From JBJXFY01 sp046155815 (GTDB lineage: Bacteria > Verrucomicrobiota > Verrucomicrobiia > Limisphaerales > CAIMTB01), in the NCBI GenBank assembly GCA_046155815.1, contig JBJXFY010000191.1, positions 1 to 6,061 of the forward strand: a DNA stretch of 6,061 nucleotides, written 5' to 3'. This document shows, one piece after another, positions 1 to 4,994 of this stretch. Numbering within the stretch: the first letter of the stretch is position 1; each line of letters starts with the position of its first letter. The notes beneath the pieces are model-generated. The model saw only the letters and a list, made by a program, of their open reading frames with translations. It ran no database searches and had not been told where the DNA came from. A program made the translations under genes and the position numbers.

Positions 1-246
1 TCTGGGGCTCTTTTCGTGCTTTCCAGCGGATTCCTGGCCTACCGCATGTGCAATCTGATATTCTATCAGAGCGCAGGATGCTCATGTTTAGGAGCGATCG
101 GATTCGAATCTCTTGCGGTCAGGTTGATTTTGGACGGTTTGCTTTGGACTGCCACTATTTATCTTTTTTTGGGTGCGTTCCTGCATCTATACAATGCGGC
201 CGAATCCGTCCGGCGCCTGAATGCTAGAATGAATAGTTATCCATAA
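1..246 (+). CDS. C-terminal part of a small integral membrane protein, possibly MauE/DoxX-like (5' end outside window)
   Basis: The frame is open from base 1 to the TAA at 244-246, giving 81 residues that are probably the end of a longer protein. A GTG at 16 could start a short protein, but the upstream codons remain open and hydrophobic, so a truncated gene is more likely. The sequence shows a hydrophobic stretch, the motif GCSCLG (bases about 76-93), then a second hydrophobic stretch (LLWTATIYLFLGAFLHLY), and ends in a short basic tail. A Cys-x-Cys-[FL]-Gly motif between membrane helices recalls MauE/DoxX-type redox-associated membrane proteins; this is a resemblance from memory, not a demonstrated homology. 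The gap to the next gene is only 10 bases, so they may be co-transcribed. GC content is low compared with the right half of the window. Confidence 0.55.
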   Translation, partial: SGALFVLSSGFLAYRMCNLIFYQSAGCSCLGAIGFESLAVRLILDGLLWTATIYLFLGAFLHLYNAAESVRRLNARMNSYP

Positions 247-256
247 ACAAAGTACA

Positions 257-1276
257 TTGAACGCGCCGCACCTATATATTTTTGGAACACCAGGCAGGGT
301 TGGGGGAGCCGCCACGAAGATCCGAGATCTTATGCGGATGCTGCATTCAAAGTTTCAGATAACATGCATGGTTGGCAGCTTGGAATCGCGTCAAGATGGC
401 GAAGTTATGAGGTTTCTTAAAGCTCTTGGAATTCCATGCCGGCTGCGAAAGGAGTTGCCTCAGATATCCGGCGGAGTTGGTTTGGGGATTTGTGAATGGG
501 ATTTTTTTACTTCTGGAGCGGCGCAACGCATCAAGGGGTCTGGCATGAGGCTGGTCTGGTCGAACGAGATGATGTGGGAGTTCAAGGGCGAAGCTGAGGC
601 GGTCAAGGCCGGGCTGATTGACAGAGTGCTGTTTGTTTCCGAGCAGCAACGCGTGGCCTTTGCGGAGATTTACCAAGATGTGGATTGCCGGGTGATTCCC
701 AATTACATCACACCTGCGGATTTTCCTTACCACGAGCCGTCGAATCCCACGTTCACCCTCGGCCGCCTGTCACGGCCGGACCCGGTGAAGTTCCCCATGG
801 ACTTTCCGGTGTTCTACGAGGAGCTCGGGCTGGATGACGTGAAGTTCCGGGTTCAAGCCTGGGGGCCGGAGCTGGAGAAAAAGTTCCACTGGCACCGCTT
901 TGATGCGAGATGGGAGCGGCTGCCGCCAAACAAGATTCCGGCCGCCAAGTTTCTCCAAAGCCTGGATCTCTTCGTTTATCCGCTGGGGCACCAATGCATC
1001 GAATCCTGGGGCCGGGTGGTGGCTGAGGCGATGCTTACGGGATGTGTTCCGGTCGTGCCAGCCGGGCATCAGTTTCACAACATCTTCCGTCACGGCGAGC
1101 ACGGCTTCATCTGCCGGACCTTTGCCGAGTACCGTGACGCCGTGCATGAACTGCACGACCACGCTTCGCTTCGGCGGGAAATCGGGCGACGGGCCGCGGA
1201 CCATGCGCGTCATGAATTGTTTGATGAGGAAAAGCACAGGCAGACATGGCTCGAGGCACTGATGTTTGATGAATGA
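257..1276 (+). CDS. GT4-type (GT-B fold) glycosyltransferase
   Basis: A 339-residue protein that probably transfers a sugar from a nucleotide-sugar donor to a glycan or lipid acceptor at the cytoplasmic face of the membrane. The N-terminal half opens with a short beta strand and a Gly-rich loop (IFGTPGRVGGAATKI, residues 8-22), the usual acceptor-side loop of GT4 enzymes. FVSEQQR (126-132) and VIPNYI (146-151) match the linker before the donor domain. In the C-terminal domain ESWGRVVAEAM (249-259) carries the E-x7-E motif (E249, E257) that contacts the donor in retaining GT4 enzymes, followed by GCVPVV. Length is normal or slightly short. The start is TTG at 257: the frame has a stop at 230-232 and no ATG or GTG between, and no convincing ribosome binding site is seen. 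The 3' end overlaps the next gene by eight bases. Donor and acceptor cannot be deduced. The first half is richer in AT than the second. Confidence 0.85.
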   Translation: MNAPHLYIFGTPGRVGGAATKIRDLMRMLHSKFQITCMVGSLESRQDGEVMRFLKALGIPCRLRKELPQISGGVGLGICEWDFFTSGAAQRIKGSGMRLVWSNEMMWEFKGEAEAVKAGLIDRVLFVSEQQRVAFAEIYQDVDCRVIPNYITPADFPYHEPSNPTFTLGRLSRPDPVKFPMDFPVFYEELGLDDVKFRVQAWGPELEKKFHWHRFDARWERLPPNKIPAAKFLQSLDLFVYPLGHQCIESWGRVVAEAMLTGCVPVVPAGHQFHNIFRHGEHGFICRTFAEYRDAVHELHDHASLRREIGRRAADHARHELFDEEKHRQTWLEALMFDE

Positions 1277-2324
1277 AAATGATCGGCGGGATGCCATCCG
1301 CTGGAAGCCCAGTCCCCTGATGATATCGCAGCCCACCTATTGTTATTGGAGCGTGGCCACGGGGCCATATGCGGAACGCATGGAACGCTGCGTGGCTTCG
1401 GCGCGGGCCGCGGGCGTGTTCAAGGAGTTTCACGTCATGACGGACCGGCCCATTCCGGGTGCGGAAAGCTATGAGGCCTACGAGGTTGAGCTGACGGACA
1501 AGCTTTTCAAGCTGGCCTATCTCAAGGCCGCCATCAGCAAGCTGAACTTCGAGTACTATGTCTGGCTGGATGCGGACACGGTGTTCCGCCGCAATCCGCG
1601 TAACTTGCTGGGCTGTCTGAGCCGGTCCCCCATTCACATTCCGTTGGAAGTGAATCTGAGCGCGCTGATAAAGGCAGCAGACGGGACCGGAGGCCTTGCT
1701 GCTGGGGACTCTGTTGTGGCGCGGCATCGCGGGCGGGCAGGGGAAGCGGTGCCGGAGCAACCGGCCCAAAATGGTGCTGCCGGCAACGGTGTCTGCGCGA
1801 AGCCTCGGGCCGCCATCAGTCATGCACCATTCCGGGAAGTCATGGCTGTCACGGAGGTGGATTCACCGCATCCTGCGCTCCACGGGTTGTCCATCCGGGA
1901 ACACGCTTGGCTTTTCACTGCGGCGGGAGTCCAGAATCCTGTGTACTGGTCGCGAAGCGCTTTCTGGGTCGTGCGACGGAGCGCCATCGAGCTGGTGTGC
2001 GATCTGGCACTGCACTTCCGTGCCTTCGCGAAGGCGCGCCGCGTCACAATGGACTCCACGGCCGGGCTGAGCTATGCAATGCAAATGCTGTGCGCCGAGC
2101 CGGGAAAGCATGAAGCTGCGGTGCGGGCCGACCTCTGGTTCGGAGCGGATGGCCCGGCCGACGGGGACGCCCTCCCAGAAGGCACCTGCCCGATCACCGG
2201 GATCACGAGACGAACTCATCCCGCCATCGTTCACTTCCCGGATGCCCGACGGGCGGCACGGGGTGGCGGTGTCGGGATAGATAACCACGAGGCTCTCGCG
2301 CATGCACCGGCAGACCAGCCATGA
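1269..2324 (+). CDS. DxD-type glycosyltransferase (GT-A-like) with a foreign-looking internal segment
   Basis: A 351-residue protein from the ATG at 1269, which overlaps the previous stop (ATGAATGA). An ATG at 1320, preceded by GGAAG, would give a protein that starts only eight residues before YWSVATGPYAERM and may be the true start. Numbering from 1266: the N-terminal region ends in YYVWLDADTVF (98-107), whose D102-A103-D104 is the metal/nucleotide-sugar DxD motif of GT-A enzymes. SPIHIPLEVNLSAL follows. NPVYWSRSAFWVV (224-236), LSYAMQMLCAEP (268-279) and PAIVHFP (319-325) continue the conserved-looking part. Between about residues 135 and 205 the sequence becomes rich in Ala, Gly and Arg and looks unrelated to the flanks; see the separate entry. 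Its partner GT4 enzyme lies upstream, so both probably act on one glycan. The last 23 bases overlap the pilin-like gene. Whether the enzyme is active with the insert is unknown. Confidence 0.7.
   Translation: MNENDRRDAIRWKPSPLMISQPTYCYWSVATGPYAERMERCVASARAAGVFKEFHVMTDRPIPGAESYEAYEVELTDKLFKLAYLKAAISKLNFEYYVWLDADTVFRRNPRNLLGCLSRSPIHIPLEVNLSALIKAADGTGGLAAGDSVVARHRGRAGEAVPEQPAQNGAAGNGVCAKPRAAISHAPFREVMAVTEVDSPHPALHGLSIREHAWLFTAAGVQNPVYWSRSAFWVVRRSAIELVCDLALHFRAFAKARRVTMDSTAGLSYAMQMLCAEPGKHEAAVRADLWFGADGPADGDALPEGTCPITGITRRTHPAIVHFPDARRAARGGGVGIDNHEALAHAPADQP
1668..1880 (+). repeat. candidate in-frame insertion inside the glycosyltransferase gene
   Basis: About 71 codons here encode low-complexity Ala/Gly/Arg/Pro-rich sequence. 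On both sides the protein has ordered, family-like text (LEVNLSAL before; GLS...GVQNPVYWSRSAFW after). The segment keeps the reading frame and has no stop codon. Near its left edge CAGCAG (1675-1680) and CTGCTG (1699-1704) form a short inverted pair. Near its right edge the codons read SPHPAL, a string I associate with dispersed verrucomicrobial repeats that get translated by accident. Exact edges and target duplications could not be defined: only a GCGCT pentamer recurs near both ends. It may instead be a naturally divergent loop. Confidence 0.35.
2287..2292 (+). promoter_or_regulatory. possible ribosome binding site for the prepilin-like gene
   Basis: ACGAGG lies nine bases before the ATG at 2302, within the coding end of the upstream glycosyltransferase. 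It supports this ATG over the GTG at 2335, although many genes in this phylum do without a clear site. Confidence 0.35.
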
Positions 2325-3111
2325 GCGTGCCAAAGTGGGGCGGCAGCCGGCTGCGGCGGCGCGTGCCGGCTTCACGCTGATTGAGCTGCTAGTGGTCATC
2401 GCCATCCTCGGAATCCTCGCGGCCCTGCTGCTACCCGTCCTCGGCCGGGCCAAGGAGCGGGCTAGGCGGGGCCAATGCACCGGCCACCTTCGTCAGATCA
2501 CCTTGGCGGCCCTCATGTACGCGGACGATGACACCGAGGGTGTGTTCCTGCCCCAGGTGGACAACAACGACAACGACTTCAATCCCTTCCATCCAGTGTA
2601 TCTGGACAGCCTCTGCGCGTGGAACTGCCCTACCACCCGCAACCGGATGCGGCACGATGTCCGCAGCATCAACCCCCGCACGGGCCACGAGGGTTTGCAG
2701 GATCTGATGCAGCACGCGGGCGGCCGGGCGGGAACCTTTGGCATGAGCTATCAGCCCTACGGCTGGATGGCCTGGCGCACGCCGGCCTACACGGACATCC
2801 GGGTCAACGGTCAGGCGGTGCGCGTTCCGCTTGTGCGCAAGACTCTCCAAACCGTGAGTACCTACAGCCACCACTGGGACGCCTTTGGCCTAAAGGCCAC
2901 GGTGGCCGGGCCGTCGCGCATCTGGCTGTTCAGCGACTTCAACATGACCGGGGCCATCCATTTCCCGGACGCTGACGACAACCACGGCGGTGCCGGGAGC
3001 CAGATTGGCTTCGCTGACGGCCACGTCGAGTGGGTAAAGCGGCCGCAGTACATTTTCAGCTACGAGATGTCGCAGGATGACAACCGGGTGACCGTGGGAT
3101 TTGACTACTGA
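2302..3111 (+). CDS. prepilin-like (type II pseudopilin-type) protein with H-X(n)-DG C-terminus
   Basis: A 269-residue protein with a basic 22-residue leader and then GFTLIELLVVIAILGILAAL: G23 is the expected prepilin peptidase cleavage site, F24 the methylated first residue and E28 the conserved Glu at position +5. The hydrophobic helix (24-45) runs into an amphipathic helix (LGRAKERARRGQC). The C-terminal part carries HGGAGSQIGFADGHVEW (H228, D239-G240), the module called the prepilin-type processing-associated H-X9-DG domain, abundant in Planctomycetes and Verrucomicrobia. Here ten residues, not nine, separate His and Asp-Gly. The product should be inserted in the inner membrane and processed by a PilD-like peptidase not present in this window. 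Such proteins occur in many copies per genome and their function is largely unknown. It overlaps the glycosyltransferase by 23 bases, which suggests shared transcription. Its stop lies right at the border of the insertion scar, so a slightly altered C-terminus is possible. Confidence 0.88.
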   Translation: MHRQTSHERAKVGRQPAAAARAGFTLIELLVVIAILGILAALLLPVLGRAKERARRGQCTGHLRQITLAALMYADDDTEGVFLPQVDNNDNDFNPFHPVYLDSLCAWNCPTTRNRMRHDVRSINPRTGHEGLQDLMQHAGGRAGTFGMSYQPYGWMAWRTPAYTDIRVNGQAVRVPLVRKTLQTVSTYSHHWDAFGLKATVAGPSRIWLFSDFNMTGAIHFPDADDNHGGAGSQIGFADGHVEWVKRPQYIFSYEMSQDDNRVTVGFDY

Positions 3112-3178
3112 GCGCCGCTACGCGGTCCAAGTGCTCGCGCACCACGCCTTCGTCAATGCGGATCACCTTGCCGGACAA
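3112..3178 (-). pseudogene. IS256-family transposase, N-terminal fragment
   Basis: Starting at a TTG (plus-strand complement 3176-3178), or with the Glu codon before it, the minus strand reads ELSGKVIRIDEG then VVREHLDRV. This matches from memory the start of the IS256/mutator-type transposases whose N-termini read KVIRIDEG..I..HL..VV..SVEETLN. After RVAAL the match stops and the frame runs on into the antisense of the pilin gene. Only about 20 of the ~400 residues remain and none of the catalytic DDE residues, so it is inactive. The identification rests on a short but distinctive string. Confidence 0.6.
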
Positions 3179-3325
3179 CTCCGGCGGGCTTCCCGCAGCG
3201 CTCGCGGCCGCCGCCCTCGTGGGCTGTTTGGTTCTGCTCCTCTCGCTTCATGGGTCTGGGCTTCCGCCTCGACCCTCCCTCATCAGAAAATGTGCGCAAC
3301 TTCCCGGACGTTATCCTGCGGACGT
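3112..3325 (-). mobile_element. truncated 5' end of an IS256-family insertion sequence
   Basis: Read on the minus strand, this stretch begins where a protein remnant breaks off at LDTD (about 3323). It continues through non-coding sequence with the AT-richer patch tcatcagaaaatgtgcgcaa (plus strand 3280-3299) and ends in the first residues of an IS256-type transposase (3178 downward). This order fits the terminal-repeat side and leader of an insertion sequence followed by its transposase start. The element is cut a few bases from the pilin stop codon, so most of the transposase and the other terminal repeat are missing. The precise outer end, expected between about 3300 and 3326, and any target duplication cannot be fixed from one end alone. 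Confidence 0.5.
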
Positions 3326-3602
3326 CGGTGTCCAGCGCGGCGTCGCGGGGGATTTGTTGGACGCGGAAGAAGCCTGCCTGCGCCGGCGCGGCCACGGCCA
3401 GCGGCCCGCTCAGGCCGACCGCCACGGGCGTGGGGTGATGGCGGTGACGGCGTCCCAGCGCATCAGGCGGAAGCTGGCGGGGTCGGCGGGAAAGTGCAGC
3501 TCGAGGCGGTTCCCCGCTCCGAGGCGGATCTCCTCGATGCGGAAGCCGGCGGCGAGCTGAACAGCGTGCGGGAAATGCACCGCCAAGGCCGGCCGGGCCG
3601 GT
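3323..3602 (-). pseudogene. frameshifted, truncated remnant of a verrucomicrobial secreted protein
   Basis: On the minus strand, directly after the ferredoxin stop, one frame reads AAGFRIEEIRLGAGNRLELHF and goes on to TAITPRP before a stop at 3410. Shifting frame at the GGGG run (plus strand 3432-3435) continues sensibly as VAVGLSGPLAV, then PAQAGFFRVQQIPRDAALDTD. Residues of the type FFRV..IP....LDTDGDGIDD are common in large secreted proteins of Verrucomicrobia, where a beta-rich module precedes a calcium-binding Asp-rich stretch. Here the text breaks at LDTD, where the insertion-sequence end begins. A GTG at 3580 would give an intact 56-residue frame, but the join across the shift makes a decayed gene more likely. 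Same orientation as the ferredoxin suggests they were once neighbours in an operon. The function of the parent protein is not known. Confidence 0.45.
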
Positions 3603-3845
3603 TCAGTGGGCGGCGTCCTCCGCGCAGCCGATGGCCTCGACCGGGCAGCCTTGCATCGCCTCCCGCGCCTGCGCCCCCTCCTCCGGAGCGGCCGGCTGGC
3701 GATGCACGATGCTGTAGCCGAGGTCGCCGTCCCCGCGGAAGCTCGCGGGCGCCGTCTCGCGGCACATGTCGCAGTCAATGCATTCGGCGGTGGTGTAGAA
3801 GCGGCCTGGCGCGTTCTGCGGAAATCTCAGGCTGGGGGTGGCCAT
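3603..3845 (-). CDS. small ferredoxin, single [4Fe-4S]-type
   Basis: An 80-residue soluble electron-transfer protein. Its ECIDCDMCRE (residues 21-30) supplies C22, C25 and C28 in the spacing C-x2-C-x2-C, and MQGCPVEAIG (64-73) supplies C67 followed by Pro. Together these are the four ligands of one [4Fe-4S] cluster in bacterial/archaeal monocluster ferredoxins; C74 is an extra, non-motif cysteine. The region between the motifs (TAPASF, then GDLGYSIVHRQP and an acidic helix) fits the family, as does the length. The ATG at 3845 is chosen because MATPSLRFPQNAPGRFYTTAECIDC has the usual 20-odd residues before the first Cys; no clear ribosome binding site is seen. It is divergent from the LysR-type regulator with 127 bases between start codons, so the regulator may control it. 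The redox partner is not apparent. The gene lies in the antisense of GC-rich open frames on the plus strand, which are artefacts. Confidence 0.85.
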   Translation of the reverse strand: MATPSLRFPQNAPGRFYTTAECIDCDMCRETAPASFRGDGDLGYSIVHRQPAAPEEGAQAREAMQGCPVEAIGCAEDAAH

Positions 3846-3972
3846 GCGTTGTGTTGGTTGGTGGTTCTGGCGGGGGACCGCCCGTGTGGCGTTCCCCGAT
3901 CCACGGCCATCATGACGCTCCGGAAGACTTGCGTGAAATGCATTGGTCTGCTTGGAGTGATGCCATTCAAGC
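3846..3972. promoter_or_regulatory. divergent promoter region between ferredoxin and LysR-type regulator
   Basis: This 127-base gap must hold the start signals of both flanking genes. It is locally less GC-rich than its surroundings (for example gcgttgtgttggttggtggttctgg at its left end, in parts T/G-rich). No convincing -35/-10 pair could be picked by eye on either strand. Divergent placement next to a LysR-type gene is the classical layout for a regulator and its target. Confidence 0.4.
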
Positions 3973-3974
3973 AT
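3960..3974 (+). promoter_or_regulatory. candidate LysR-type binding site (T-N11-A dyad)
   Basis: ATGCCATTCAAGCAT has inverted arms ATGC/GCAT and the T-N11-A spacing (T3961, A3973) typical of LysR-type operators. It overlaps the regulator's own ATG at 3973, a position that would suit autorepression. Short dyads of this kind occur by chance, so this is only a candidate. Confidence 0.25.
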
Positions 3975-4896
3975 GAACGCCTTCCTCGCCACCGTCCCCT
4001 TCGACCTGTACGAGCTGAGCCTGTTCCACCTGGTGGCGGAGCGGCGCAGCTTCACCGGGGCGGGCCGGCAGGCGGGCCTCACGCAGAGCGCCATTACCCG
4101 GCAGATCCGCGGCATCGAGGACCAGCTCGGCCTGGCCCTGTTCGAGCGCACGACGCGGCGGGTCAGCCTGACGCCGGCGGGCCGTCGGCTGTACGAGAAG
4201 TCCAAGGGCATCGTCGCGCGGGCGGAGGCCATGCTGCGGCAGCTCCAGCAGGAGTTCAGCCTGGTGCCGCAGACCCTGCGGATCGGCGTCGCGCGGAGCA
4301 TCGGCCTCGCCTACCTCCCCGGCTTCCTGGTCGCGTTCCGGCGACGGCTGCCGGCCGTGCAAATCCAGGTCGCGCAGCGGGACAGCCGCGAAATCCTCGC
4401 CGCCGTCGAGGCCGGCGACCTGGACGCAGCGCTGCTGTCGCCACCGCGGCGGCTGCCGACCGCGCTCACGGCCACGCACCGGTTCAAGGATGCGTTTACG
4501 CTGGTGGTGCCGCCGGACTCGGGCCTTCCTGCGGTCACGGGGCCGGCCAGCCTGAAATCCCTGCGTAGGCACCTGGCTTCCGAGCGCTGGCTTCTCCTGG
4601 AACGCAACAGCCAGACCGGGACGGCGCTGCGTCGGTGGCTCGAAGGCCAGAACCTCGACATCGAGCCGGCCATGGAGCTGGACAGCTTCGACGTGATCGT
4701 GAACCTCGTCGCGCTGGGCCTCGGCGTGAGCCTCGTGCCGCACCGGGTGCTGGCCTTGTACGGGGGCCGGCGGCGCGTGCGGCGCATCGCGCTCCGGCCG
4801 CGGTTCACACGCGAACTCGCCGTCGTCGTTCGCAAGAACCGGCAGCAGCCCGAGCCGCTGGCCACGTTCCTCGGCAGCATCCTGTTCAAGAGCTGA
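3973..4896 (+). CDS. LysR-type transcriptional regulator
   Basis: A 307-residue protein, the normal size for the family. Residues about 11-70 form the winged helix-turn-helix: FHLVAERRSFTGAGRQAGLTQ is helix 1 and the start of the HTH, SAITRQIRGIEDQLG is the recognition helix with its usual I-x-LE-like continuation (here IRGIEDQLG), and LFERTTRRVSLTPAG is the wing. A linker helix (71-95) precedes the effector-binding domain, which begins near LRIGVARS (102-109) and ends near residue 295; GLGVSLVPHRV is the typical late strand/helix. It should act as a tetramer responding to a small ligand, which cannot be predicted here. ATG at 3973 gives the standard N-terminus. The divergent ferredoxin is the most likely target; the ThuA-type gene 98 bases downstream on the same strand is another possibility. 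Confidence 0.93.
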   Translation: MNAFLATVPFDLYELSLFHLVAERRSFTGAGRQAGLTQSAITRQIRGIEDQLGLALFERTTRRVSLTPAGRRLYEKSKGIVARAEAMLRQLQQEFSLVPQTLRIGVARSIGLAYLPGFLVAFRRRLPAVQIQVAQRDSREILAAVEAGDLDAALLSPPRRLPTALTATHRFKDAFTLVVPPDSGLPAVTGPASLKSLRRHLASERWLLLERNSQTGTALRRWLEGQNLDIEPAMELDSFDVIVNLVALGLGVSLVPHRVLALYGGRRRVRRIALRPRFTRELAVVVRKNRQQPEPLATFLGSILFKS

Positions 4897-4994
4897 GGGC
4901 GCGGTCTCCCCGTGTGTTTCCCCAAGCCGGACGTGCATTCTTCGTATGGCCTGCGCGGGGCGGCGGCCCTAGCCTTTTCGCCATCGCTCCGACC

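Noticed and set aside
16..246. A complete 76-residue protein starting at GTG 16
   Set aside because: The same frame is open to base 1 with hydrophobic codons and there is no ribosome binding site evidence, so a gene truncated by the window edge is more likely.
3589..3601. Perfect dyad CCGGCC-G-GGCCGG just after the ferredoxin stop, as a terminator
   Set aside because: A one-base loop cannot form as drawn and no T run follows on the minus strand. It is probably a chance product of GC-rich sequence.
3101..3976. A 291-codon plus-strand frame across the scar and the ferredoxin
   Set aside because: It is low-complexity Arg/Pro/Ser/Ala text. The ferredoxin on the opposite strand has clear cysteine motifs, and this frame crosses two unrelated remnants.
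3606..4568. A 320-codon plus-strand frame overlapping the ferredoxin and LysR genes
   Set aside because: It is antisense to the ferredoxin and out of frame with the LysR gene, with repetitive Arg/Ala/Gly/Pro composition, typical of a shadow frame.
4897..4994. Promoter or terminator between the LysR and ThuA-type genes
   Set aside because: No stem followed by T residues and no convincing promoter hexamer pair could be seen. The single TAGCCT-like hexamer upstream of the start is too weak to report.
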